6,742 bases of DNA from an uncultured Bacteroidales bacterium (GCA_937910305.1 CALEPS010000073.1:1-6742), one strand, 5' to 3'; counted from the first letter of the stretch, positions 1 through 5,081 are shown. Numbers and translations are program-made. The notes: generated from the letters alone by a model not told the origin.

Positions 1-70
1 GTATAAAACTACGCTCAAATAACATAACTATGTACGTGCATTAGGGCACCGCCATAGGGTGCATTCAATC

Positions 71-100
71 AGGGAGATAATTCAGTATCTCCCTTTTTTT
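71..100 (+). terminator. Rho-independent terminator of an upstream gene
   Basis: A perfect 9-bp stem (71-79 with 86-94) closes a 6-nt loop and runs into a seven-T tract at 94-100. This is a textbook intrinsic terminator on the plus strand, so it probably ends a transcript that begins left of the window. A weaker 5-bp hairpin (46-50 with 58-62) lies just before it. No reading frame in bases 1-70 is long enough to name the gene being terminated. Confidence 0.8.
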
Positions 101-206
101 GTGTCAAATGATAACAGATGTATCCTATGGAAAAATAGGCGCGACGCCTAAAATTAATCAATAATAGCCAATAAGGGCGCAATTTGATGATAATTTACAA
201 AAAAAC

Positions 207-237
207 TTGTATAATTCGAAAAATTGTCGTATCTTTG
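207..237 (+). promoter_or_regulatory. Bacteroidetes-type promoter upstream of the 160-aa gene
   Basis: TATCTTTG at 230-237 matches the Bacteroidetes -7 consensus TAnnTTTG. A TTG at 207-209 lies 20 nt upstream, the expected distance for the -33 element. Transcription would start near 244, which leaves a leader of about 105 nt before the ATG at 350. The region 101-206 is AT-rich and shows no gene. Confidence 0.7.
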
Positions 238-259
238 CACTCAGTTTTAGCATAGTATA

Positions 260-292
260 TTAGGCTTTTATTAGGTTATTATTAGGATATTA
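260..292 (+). repeat. Three tandem 11-nt TTAGG repeats in the leader
   Basis: Three direct copies follow without spacer: TTAGGCTTTTA (260-270), TTAGGTTATTA (271-281) and TTAGGATATTA (282-292). All start with TTAGG and end with TTA or TTTA. They lie between the -7 box and the first gene, and TTACTTTG at about 290-297 could be a second, weaker -7 box overlapping the last copy. An 11-nt period is close to one helical turn, so a repeated protein-binding site is possible, but this is inference. Confidence 0.55.
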
Positions 293-349
293 CTTTGTTT
301 TTAATATGCTACTAAGCCGAGACGAGCCTGACAATAGCGAGAAAAAGAC

Positions 350-832
350 ATGGCAGAAGTTATTTATCAAGACCCCGTCCAAGAGATCCGCGGCACACTG
401 ACCAAGGACGGAACCATCCACCGCCGCAAGTATTACCGTGACGCAACCGGCAAAATCATCGGAGCCTCCAAACCCGAAGCGTACCAGATTCTCTATCCCC
501 GCAATTGGAAGAAGAATCCCGCGAAAGGCAAGGAACTGGAGCATCAGCTTCGGTTCAAAGCCGCGTGTGCCGAGACCAAGCGTATTCTCATGGCTGCCAA
601 ATACCTCAAAGCGCAAGCCACCCAATCGACCAACCCTGCGCTTCCGTCGGACTACACGCCTACGTCCGAAGACCTTGCTACGCTCCAATACTGGCAGGAC
701 CGCTTCAAAGCCCAACTTCAAAAGCCCGAACCCGAAGCGCCCATCGACCCCGACACAGGCCGCCACAAGACCTATTTCCGCCTCGATGCCTTCATCCGCA
801 CCTGCCTCCTCCGTGAAATGGAAGCGAAATAA
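350..832 (+). CDS. Hypothetical protein, Bacteroidales accessory family (160 aa)
   Basis: I cannot assign a function. The 160-aa product is soluble and basic, with no signal peptide or membrane segment. The first third holds short beta-like stretches with a Gly-Lys-rich turn and an EAYQILYPRNWKKNP motif (about 59% along the way to residue 60). A Q-L-R-F-K helix follows near residue 67, then a proline-rich linker (about 97-135). It ends with an aromatic and charged helix of the form HKTYFRLDAFIR near residues 139-150. From memory, proteins with this order of motifs recur as orphan genes in gut Bacteroidales. The layout (strands, a Q-x-RF-K helix, a terminal Y-[KT]-T-x-x-x-[WF] segment) resembles the 120-aa product at 4516-4878, so the two may be distant relatives. 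ATG 350 is the first start after the promoter, and the gene is monocistronic because a terminator follows at once. Codon use is GC-richer than in the operon downstream. Confidence 0.75.
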   Translation: MAEVIYQDPVQEIRGTLTKDGTIHRRKYYRDATGKIIGASKPEAYQILYPRNWKKNPAKGKELEHQLRFKAACAETKRILMAAKYLKAQATQSTNPALPSDYTPTSEDLATLQYWQDRFKAQLQKPEPEAPIDPDTGRHKTYFRLDAFIRTCLLREMEAK

Positions 833-852
833 CGCTTTAACGTCGCATTGCG

Positions 853-894
853 AGCATTTTAAGATAAAAAACGCGTTTCCCAAATGCTTTTTTT
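853..894 (+). terminator. Rho-independent terminator after the 160-aa gene
   Basis: AGCATTT (853-859) pairs with AAATGCT (882-888), and the stem runs directly into seven Ts (888-894). The loop contains a second self-complementary piece, AAACGCGTTT (869-878), which can stack as an inner hairpin. The site separates the 160-aa gene from the operon that starts at 964. Confidence 0.65.
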
Positions 895-904
895 GTCCAT
901 TTCC

Positions 905-935
905 TTGCAAATGTCAAAAAAAAACAGTAACTTTG
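905..935 (+). promoter_or_regulatory. Bacteroidetes-type promoter of the DUF3791-DUF3990 operon
   Basis: TAACTTTG (928-935) matches TAnnTTTG, and TTG (905-907) lies exactly 20 nt upstream, the same geometry as the promoter at 207-237. It places transcription start near 942 and leaves a leader of only about 20 nt before ATG 964. This argues for ATG 964 and against the in-frame TTG at 946, which would sit at the transcription start. Confidence 0.75.
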
Positions 936-963
936 CAGCCGAAAGTTGCAAAAAGTTAGTTAT

Positions 964-1179
964 ATGGACTTTAAAATCTTAAATTTTACTATCTTTTGCG
1001 TCAATAATGTGGCTTCATATCTGAACAAAAGCGCAAAGGACGTGTATCATGCCATGCAGAACGCAGGTATGATAGATGGTTATATTGTGCCATGTTACGA
1101 TGTCTTGCACTCATTCTCAAAGGAATACATAGTGGATGATTTAGTGTCACTTATGCGGCAGAAAGGAGTTCAGCTATGA
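964..1179 (+). CDS. DUF3791 family protein, first copy (71 aa)
   Basis: The product is a small all-helical protein of the DUF3791 type. Diagnostic features are the N-terminal aromatic helix ending in F-x-x-F-C-V (residues 8-13), the mid helix S-A-K-D-V-Y (23-28), and the C-terminal signature Y-D-V-L-H (45-49) followed by E-Y-I-V-D-D (54-59). The length matches the family. No function has been established that I know of, but DUF3791 genes very often sit beside DUF3990, as here. ATG 964 is preferred over the in-frame TTG 946 because of the promoter position. The stop codon overlaps the DUF3990 start (ATGA), and an AAGGAG sits inside the end of this gene, so the two are translationally linked. 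A role as antitoxin, chaperone or adaptor for DUF3990 is inference. Confidence 0.85.
   Translation: MDFKILNFTIFCVNNVASYLNKSAKDVYHAMQNAGMIDGYIVPCYDVLHSFSKEYIVDDLVSLMRQKGVQL
1163..1168 (+). promoter_or_regulatory. Shine-Dalgarno site for the DUF3990 gene
   Basis: AAGGAG lies 7 nt before ATG 1176, inside the last codons of the first DUF3791 gene. Recognisable Shine-Dalgarno sites are uncommon in Bacteroidetes and no other gene in the window has one this clear. It fixes the start at 1176 and suggests that translation of the DUF3990 gene is deliberately set. Confidence 0.6.
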
Positions 1180-1646
1180 TTCTTTATCACACCTCATATA
1201 CTGAAATCCCTCATCCGGATTTGCAACACTCCCGTCCTCGCCTTGATTTTGGCATCGGCTTCTATCTCACACCTTTGCGTGCACAAGCTGAGCGTTACGG
1301 AGAGCGTTTTATCAGACGCGGACAGAAAGCCATTATGAACATCTACCAGTTCGATGATGACAGTTTGGATTGTACGCACAAGGTCTTTTCCGCATATGAT
1401 GGCGAGTGGTTGGATTTCATAACTGCTTGTCGCAAAGGATTGCCCCATGAACAATTTGATATTATCGAAGGCGGCATAGCGGACGATCAAGTGTTTGACA
1501 CAATAGATCTCTATTTTTCAGGCATTTATACACGCGAACAGGCTTTGGGCGAACTGCGTGAGAAGAAACCGAATCATCAGATATGTATTACCTCTCAAGT
1601 TGTATTGGATAAATTTCTTCATTTCAAATCCTCCCAAAGACTTTGA
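1176..1646 (+). CDS. DUF3990 protein, predicted ADP-ribosyltransferase-like toxin (156 aa)
   Basis: The protein has the full set of DUF3990 landmarks. These are an N-terminal L-Y-H (residues 3-5), a D-F-G-x-G-F-Y-L-T block (24-32) followed by a Q-A helix (37-38), a conserved W-x-x-F-I (78-82), a D-I-I-x-G-x-I-A-D-D block (95-104), and a C-terminal N-H-Q-I-C-I-T strand (133-139). DUF3990 belongs to the ADP-ribosyltransferase superfamily. In that fold the YH of strand one and the Y of the GFYLT block are the expected NAD-binding residues, and Q135 sits where the third active-site position is usually found. All look intact, so I predict an active enzyme that modifies a host macromolecule, with the target unknown. 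It has no signal peptide and is probably cytoplasmic. It overlaps the first DUF3791 gene by 4 nt and lies 2 nt before the second, so the three are one transcript. A toxin-antitoxin or phage-defence role is inference. Confidence 0.85.
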   Translation: MILYHTSYTEIPHPDLQHSRPRLDFGIGFYLTPLRAQAERYGERFIRRGQKAIMNIYQFDDDSLDCTHKVFSAYDGEWLDFITACRKGLPHEQFDIIEGGIADDQVFDTIDLYFSGIYTREQALGELREKKPNHQICITSQVVLDKFLHFKSSQRL

Positions 1647-1648
1647 CC

Positions 1649-1870
1649 ATGCAGGCTAATCCAACCATATTGCAAATGAAATACGCTCGCATTGTGAAAC
1701 TCTTTGCAGAGCAGGCAGGACTTTCGTACGAAGAGGCATTGGGCAAGTTCTATGACTCCACGACGTATGACCTCATCAGCAACGGAGTTGCGGACATGCA
1801 TTGTTTTAGTGACGAATATCTCGCCGATGAACTTTTGATAGAATTAGGTTATAAGCAAAAAATGACATAA
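1649..1870 (+). CDS. DUF3791-like protein, second divergent copy (73 aa)
   Basis: The small helical product has the same plan as the first DUF3791 protein: an N-terminal helix containing K-L-F-A-E (17-21), a middle segment S-Y-E-E-A-L (26-31), and a C-terminal signature D-M-H-C-F-S-D-E-Y-L-A-D-E-L (49-62) matching the family's L-H-x-x-x-x-E-Y-[IL]-x-D-[DE]-L. The family tyrosine before the aspartate is lost, so this copy is more diverged. ATG 1649 is chosen, 2 nt after the DUF3990 stop. An in-frame TTG at 1643 overlaps that stop but is less likely. Flanking one DUF3990 with two DUF3791 genes suggests both small proteins act on the enzyme, perhaps as a heterodimer, though sequence alone cannot show this. 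Confidence 0.8.
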   Translation: MQANPTILQMKYARIVKLFAEQAGLSYEEALGKFYDSTTYDLISNGVADMHCFSDEYLADELLIELGYKQKMT

Positions 1871-1896
1871 ATCGTCCCTCTCTGAGATGTTAACCT

Positions 1897-1970
1897 ATAT
1901 AAAATAAATAATCTATCGGCCAATCTTGACCGATATAAAACAAATTAACAACCCGCCTATGGTATAAAAC
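1897..1970 (+). repeat. Three imperfect TATAAAA repeats and a small hairpin in the intergenic gap
   Basis: The gap 1871-2217 has no gene. Its left half carries three AT-rich near-repeats about 30-40 nt apart: CTATATAAAATAAATAA (from 1895), CGATATAAAACAAATTAAC (from 1932) and GGTATAAAACAACAGAC (from 1961). A similar GTATAAAACTACGC begins the window at position 1. Between the first two lies a short hairpin, TATCGG (1914-1919) with CCGATA (1930-1935). The right half is the long palindrome described separately. The repeats may be binding sites or simple AT-rich drift. Confidence 0.35.
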
Positions 1971-2008
1971 AACAGACAAACAACATACATAAATAAAGCG
2001 TAATAAGC

Positions 2009-2157
2009 CGATACTTGGTTCCCTTGAAACCTGAACAACTTCAAGAAATCATTAATTACTCAAGCCACGGTTTATGCATGCTCACGTATCAGCGTGAGTT
2101 TTCCGTGCATAGATTTGAGTAATTAAGGTAAGTTCAGGACCTCAAGGAACCAAATCG
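2009..2157. repeat. 149-nt long imperfect palindrome (structured RNA or mobile-element-like)
   Basis: Three nested stem segments share one axis. The outer arm pairs 2009-2036 with 2132-2157: CGAT, TTGGTTCC, TTGA and CCTGAAC find their complements with small bulges (AC at 2013-2014, an extra C at 2023, AA opposite three bases). The middle arm is a perfect 12-bp stem, TTAATTACTCAA (2052-2063) with TTGAGTAATTAA (2115-2126). The inner part is TATGCA (2073-2078) with TGCATA (2106-2111), capped by CTCACG (2081-2086) and CGTGAG (2093-2098) around a TATCAG loop. CACGG (2066-2070) with CCGTG (2103-2107) offers an alternative inner pairing. A short hairpin with Ts follows at 2167-2182. No reverse transcriptase, transposase or integrase lies in the window, so retron RNA, MITE, cassette recombination site or mRNA leader all remain open. 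Confidence 0.75.
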
Positions 2158-2166
2158 AAGCGAACG

Positions 2167-2182
2167 AAAGCGCACGCTTTTT
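2167..2182 (+). terminator. Weak hairpin with T run after the palindrome
   Basis: AAAGC (2167-2171) pairs with GCTTT (2176-2180) around a 4-nt loop and ends in a run of five Ts (2178-2182). It is short, but its position 10 nt after the long palindrome would suit the 3' end of a small structured RNA, or an attenuator ahead of the gene at 2218. Confidence 0.3.
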
Positions 2183-2217
2183 AGTGAATATCGTTGAACA
2201 AATAAAATATTACTATC

Positions 2218-2496
2218 ATGGAAGAATCAATAAGACAGGTTGTTTTTAGTTTCGTGAACGGCAATTCGCAATCATTTAACTCGCATGATTTTATCAACAA
2301 GTTAATTCTTGAAGACAGAAACGTCTATGACGATGTTTTAGAACATTTTCATGGTCGTAGGGCTCTTGCTCATGCCTATTTTGCTAACTATTTGCGTTAT
2401 CACACGGAGGACTTAGGAATAACCCGTGACGCTAGTAAAGCAATGACCTTTAATGTTAATAGTAATATATCTGCAAGCAGAATTTGGAACCACTAA
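2218..2496 (+). CDS. Small hypothetical protein, Bacteroidales accessory family (92 aa)
   Basis: The function is unknown. The product is a cytoplasmic, mostly helical protein. Its N-terminal helix is followed by F-N-S-H-D-F-I (residues 20-26), a second helix with Y-D-D-V-L-E (37-42), a third with A-H-A-Y-F-A-N-Y-L (51-59), and a tail with S-K-A-M-T-F and a final W. From memory, gut Bacteroidales carry many ~90-aa orphan proteins with this order of motifs (F-x-S-H-x-F-I, a Y-x-x-x-L helix, an H-x-x-I-A-x-x-L helix, a C-terminal S-x-N-I-F...W), and this seems to be a divergent member. No good promoter is visible just upstream; TATCGTTG at 2189-2196 is the nearest to a -7 box. The gene starts 60 nt after the long palindrome and ends 14 nt before the BspA-like gene, so it may be co-transcribed with the latter. 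Confidence 0.65.
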   Translation: MEESIRQVVFSFVNGNSQSFNSHDFINKLILEDRNVYDDVLEHFHGRRALAHAYFANYLRYHTEDLGITRDASKAMTFNVNSNISASRIWNH

Positions 2497-2510
2497 ATAC
2501 ACATATAATT

Positions 2511-4154
2511 ATGAAGAAGATTTTATCATTCGTATTCATGTTTGTGATTTGTGCGCAAGCATTCTCGCAAGATTATTCACAATACCACGGCACTTGTGGT
2601 GACAATCTTACATGGCGAATTAATACGCCTGTTTATGAGGACGGAGAAATTGCTTATTGGCATGTAGGTCTATCGTCCGGAGATACGCTTTATATTGAGG
2701 GGTATGGGGATATGTATAATTACAAAAGTCGATACAATAGTGGTCAAGCTCCATGGCTCAGTAATTATTTGTTTGTGAATATAAGATATGTCTATTTTAC
2801 GAAGAGGCTTAAATCGATTGGTAGTTATGCATTTCAGGATATGCAAATTGAGTGGACAATCATAAATGATGGAATTGTGCTCGCTCATTCAGATGTCTAC
2901 TTGCCGGATAGTGTTACCAGTATTGGAAATTACGCCTTTTGGAATTGTCAGACACACAATATAGTTATTCCTAACAGTGTAACACATATAGGGAAATATG
3001 CTTTTTTGCAATCTCAAATACAAAACGTAAACATTTCCGAAAATGTCATTGAAATTGGGCTTGGCGCATTTAGATATTGCAAGAATCTTCAAGAAATAGA
3101 TGTTGATATAAACAATGCGAATTATTCTTCTGTGGATGGAGCCTTGTTCAATAATGATATGACCACATTAATACAATATCCCGGAGGTAAATATGTATAT
3201 GATGGTTACACGGTTCCTAATGGCGTAACTTCCATTGAGCGTTATGCACTTGCGTACACCAATTTGGAAACAATTAACATCCCTGGCTGTGTTAGTAATA
3301 TAGGGAATTATGCTTTCTCGGATAGTCAATATCTACAATCTATTAATGTAGCTCAAGATAATTTGAACTATAGTTCTATAAATGGCGTATTATTCGATAA
3401 AACGAAGGATTCTTTAATAACTTATCCGATGGGAAGACATGGCGTATACTCAATCCCGGATGGAACCAAATATATTAAAGATGCAGCATTTAGTGGATGC
3501 CCAAAATTGACTGCTACTATCTTTCCAAGCAGTTTAATGAAGATAGGTTCTTATGCTTTTCAATCTTGCGAGAGTTTGGTTTCTATAGATTTACCTGATG
3601 GAATAAATGAAATAAAGAGTTTTACTTTCTATAACTGTACTAATCTAAGTTTTGTAAATTTCGGAAAGAACATTACTACAATAGAACATAATGCTTTTGC
3701 TTATTGTTCTGCGTTGCAATCTGTGGCGATTCCAGAGGGTGTTACTGCTTTGGATCGAACATTTACAGGTTGTAATAGTATGAATACTGTTACTATTCCT
3801 TCTACTGTCAATTCAATAGGAGAAGGAACTTTTATGGGTTGCAATTTGAGTACGATTTATAATTATGCCGCCACTCCGCAGTCTATAACGCGCAATGTGT
3901 TTGTATATGATGATTATGAATCATTACCCAATTGTACACTCTACGTGCCGGAAGAATCCGTAGAATTATATCAAATAGCAGATGTATGGAAAGAATTTGA
4001 ACCAATACTCACACTTCCGCCAACAGAGGCCATTGATAATATCTCGGCAGAAGAGTATGAGAATAGAACTACCAAAAAGATTTCAAAAAACGGTCAAATC
4101 TTCATCCTCCGCGGAGACAAAACCTACACTCTCCAAGGTCAAGAGGTTAAATAA
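2511..4154 (+). CDS. Secreted BspA-like leucine-rich repeat protein (547 aa)
   Basis: This is a surface or secreted protein of the BspA/TpLRR (LRR_5) class. ATG 2511 begins a clear signal peptide, M-K-K then a hydrophobic stretch, with probable cleavage after A-F-S (residue 19). The N-terminal T-C-G-D-N-L-T-W (28-35) and later A-P-W are standard for BspA-like proteins. About a dozen LRR_5 repeats follow (roughly residues 105-470), with the recurring core I-G-x-Y-A-F-x-x-C-x-x-L-x-x-[IV]-x-[IL]-P-x-x-[VI]. Two Y-S-S-x-x-G-x-L-F inserts break the array. The LRR part closes with L-Y-V-P-x-x-S-V-x-x-Y-x-x-A-D-V-W. A final ~40-residue tail (A-I-D-N-I-S ... G-Q-I-F-I-L-R-G ... Y-T-L-Q-G-Q-E-V-K) resembles tails on many secreted Bacteroidales proteins and may be a sorting signal. 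Such proteins bind host or microbial surfaces in some species; here that is inference. An in-frame TTG at 2484 is rejected because it would bury the signal peptide. Confidence 0.9.
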   Translation: MKKILSFVFMFVICAQAFSQDYSQYHGTCGDNLTWRINTPVYEDGEIAYWHVGLSSGDTLYIEGYGDMYNYKSRYNSGQAPWLSNYLFVNIRYVYFTKRLKSIGSYAFQDMQIEWTIINDGIVLAHSDVYLPDSVTSIGNYAFWNCQTHNIVIPNSVTHIGKYAFLQSQIQNVNISENVIEIGLGAFRYCKNLQEIDVDINNANYSSVDGALFNNDMTTLIQYPGGKYVYDGYTVPNGVTSIERYALAYTNLETINIPGCVSNIGNYAFSDSQYLQSINVAQDNLNYSSINGVLFDKTKDSLITYPMGRHGVYSIPDGTKYIKDAAFSGCPKLTATIFPSSLMKIGSYAFQSCESLVSIDLPDGINEIKSFTFYNCTNLSFVNFGKNITTIEHNAFAYCSALQSVAIPEGVTALDRTFTGCNSMNTVTIPSTVNSIGEGTFMGCNLSTIYNYAATPQSITRNVFVYDDYESLPNCTLYVPEESVELYQIADVWKEFEPILTLPPTEAIDNISAEEYENRTTKKISKNGQIFILRGDKTYTLQGQEVK

Positions 4155-4201
4155 CCCCCTTTGCTTTCTCAATCCCCCCGATAACTCGGTTTCTCGGAAC
4201 G

Positions 4202-4242
4202 CCAGCCTGCTTCCCATCCAAGCAGGCTGGTTCTTCCTTCTT
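4202..4242 (+). terminator. Strong hairpin terminator after the BspA-like gene
   Basis: A perfect 11-bp stem, CCAGCCTGCTT (4202-4212) with AAGCAGGCTGG (4220-4230), has a 7-nt loop and is followed by a pyrimidine-rich, T-heavy stretch (4231-4242). It starts 48 nt after the stop codon. The T tract is interrupted by Cs, so termination efficiency is uncertain. Confidence 0.55.
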
Positions 4243-4251
4243 GGCAGTTGC

Positions 4252-4370
4252 GCCGTCTGCCAGACGGCATCTTCTTTCTTTGTCTATTGCACCCGCATTG
4301 AATGCGGGTAATCGGCTTTGCCGACATCTGCCTGCTGTGTCCTGTGCTCGGCACATCCATTGCCGATGTC
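4252..4370. repeat. Cluster of short GC-rich hairpins
   Basis: Within 120 nt there are four tight stems in a row. They are GCCGTCT/AGACGGC (4252-4268, 3-nt loop), ACCCGCA/TGCGGGT (4291-4309), TCGGC/GCCGA (4312-4324) and TGTGC/GCACA (4343-4355). GACATC (4323-4328) can also pair with GATGTC (4365-4370). Another stem, TTTCCAT/ATGGAAA, lies at 4408-4432. The 361-nt gap 4155-4515 contains no convincing gene on either strand. The cluster looks like REP-type repetitive DNA or a decayed structured element. Confidence 0.6.
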
Positions 4371-4457
4371 TTCCACTATTAGCACAAACGGTCTGTATCG
4401 CTTTGAATTTCCATCCCTCTTAGGCATGGAAAGGTCAAGTGACTTTTGGCTTTGAAC

Positions 4458-4500
4458 GGTAGGAATAGCGGGGAGCGTCATTCCTACCATAGAACGCTCC
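4458..4500 (+). promoter_or_regulatory. Overlapping stems, possible H-type pseudoknot before the 120-aa gene
   Basis: Stem A pairs GGTAGGAAT (4458-4466) with ATTCCTACC (4480-4488), a perfect 9 bp. The 13-nt loop of stem A contains GGAGCGT (4472-4478), which pairs perfectly with ACGCTCC (4494-4500) outside it. The two stems cross, so they form either a pseudoknot or two alternative structures. The 5-nt connector 4489-4493 would be tight across a 9-bp stem. The element ends 15 nt before the TTG start at 4516 and could control translation there. It does not match a riboswitch class I can name. Confidence 0.5.
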
Positions 4501-4515
4501 GGGGAAAAGCTGTTT

Positions 4516-4878
4516 TTGAAGACCCCGTACATCACATTTCGAGAAGATCAGCAAGAAGTATCGTACATGCTACAACCACAAGCGCATAACGGACTGAACT
4601 TCACCTCTGTGCATGGTAAGCGAACGACTCCAGCGAGTGTGGCGGAATTGGATCGGCAGGCGCGGTTCAAGGTGATACGTCTGGCGGCACGGAGCCGTGC
4701 GATGGACCTGAGCAAGCTGACCTACGACCAGATGGATTTCGAGGAGGAGCGCAAGGCGAAAGGTGCGGCGTTCAAGTACACGACCTACCAGGGATGGCTG
4801 TTCGGCAAGGCATGGAAATGCTACGACGAGAGTACGGGGCAAGTGAACATGCCGGAGCGGTTGAACACCGTAGGGTGA
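4516..4878 (+). CDS. Hypothetical protein with TTG start, Bacteroidales accessory family (120 aa)
   Basis: The function is unknown. The product is basic and soluble. An N-terminal segment with beta-like E-V-S-Y-M-L (residues 14-19) is followed by H-G-K-R-T-T-P-A-S-V-A-E-L-D-R-Q-A-R-F-K (about 34-53), a long helical middle rich in Arg and Lys, then F-K-Y-T-T-Y-Q-G-W-L-F (about 87-97). The pattern 'R-T-T-P-x-x-x-E-L ... Q-x-x-x-F ... Y-[KT]-T-x-x-G-[YW]' is one I recall from small orphan genes of gut Bacteroidales, and it loosely matches the 160-aa protein at 350-832. No ATG precedes the conserved part: the frame is open back to 4456, TTG 4516 is the best start, and ATG 4567 would remove 17 residues including the first strand. 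Either the start is non-canonical or the original 5' end was lost next to the hairpin island. It is GC-richer than the BspA-like gene. Confidence 0.65.
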   Translation: MKTPYITFREDQQEVSYMLQPQAHNGLNFTSVHGKRTTPASVAELDRQARFKVIRLAARSRAMDLSKLTYDQMDFEEERKAKGAAFKYTTYQGWLFGKAWKCYDESTGQVNMPERLNTVG

Positions 4879-4911
4879 TTGTAGGAACAAAAACCTAAAT
4901 AAACCCCTCTA

Positions 4912-5017
4912 AGGCAATGCTCTGACGAGCAATGAGGTGTAGCCCTAATCGCTCCCTTAAAAGCAAGCTTTATGGTAGCCCTTACGGCTACACCTCACCG
5001 CCTTGCGGTACTTGCCT
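4912..5017. ncRNA. Cloverleaf-like multibranch structure
   Basis: The non-coding gap 4879-5081 can fold into a closed multi-arm structure. The closing stem is AGGCAA (4912-4917) with TTGCCT (5012-5017). Arm 1 is TGCTC (4918-4922) with GAGCA (4927-4931). Arm 2 is a perfect 12-bp stem, TGAGGTGTAGCC (4933-4944) with GGCTACACCTCA (4986-4997). Arm 3 is CCGC (4998-5001) with GCGG (5005-5008). GTAGCC is repeated at 4975-4980 and can form a competing local hairpin with GGCTAC (4986-4991). The arms follow each other with almost no spacer, which is unlikely by chance. It is not a tRNA: arm lengths and conserved bases do not fit. Whether it acts as RNA or as DNA, for example a recombination site, is not known. 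Confidence 0.5.
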
Positions 5018-5081
5018 CATCGGACATAAACAGAAAAAACAATCGGTCAAAAATTATCAAAAATTAAAGAAAATTAAGGAT

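Noticed and set aside
260..292. CRISPR array
   Set aside because: The repeats are contiguous 11-mers without spacers, and there are no cas genes.
290..910. Long minus-strand open frame (206 codons) opposite the 160-aa gene
   Set aside because: It is antisense to a gene with a promoter and a terminator on the plus strand, and its translation has no recognisable domain. It follows from GC-ending codons of the plus gene.
438..959. Overlapping plus-strand frame of 173 codons within and beyond the 160-aa gene
   Set aside because: The translation is Pro/Arg/Ser/Lys-rich low-complexity sequence typical of a shifted frame, and it runs through the terminator and promoter.
2009..2157. Retron non-coding RNA
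   Set aside because: No reverse transcriptase is encoded anywhere in the window, and I could not place the conserved branching-guanosine context of an msr-msd. The structure remains unassigned.
2009..2157. Integron attC site
   Set aside because: Size and imperfect pairing fit, but the outer ends do not carry the RYYYAAC / GTTRRRY core pair, and no integron integrase is present.
4147..4535. Several minus-strand frames and one plus-strand frame of 60-83 codons in the hairpin-rich gap
   Set aside because: They are mutually overlapping, Cys/Arg-rich and without recognisable motifs, and arise from GC-rich palindromic sequence.
4912..5017. tRNA gene
   Set aside because: The arm lengths, the 12-bp arm and the absence of the T-loop GTTCNA consensus exclude a tRNA.
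4932..5081. N-terminal extension of the small lipoprotein frame
   Set aside because: It translates the structured island and would push the lipoprotein signal into the middle of the protein. ATG 5082 gives a proper signal peptide.
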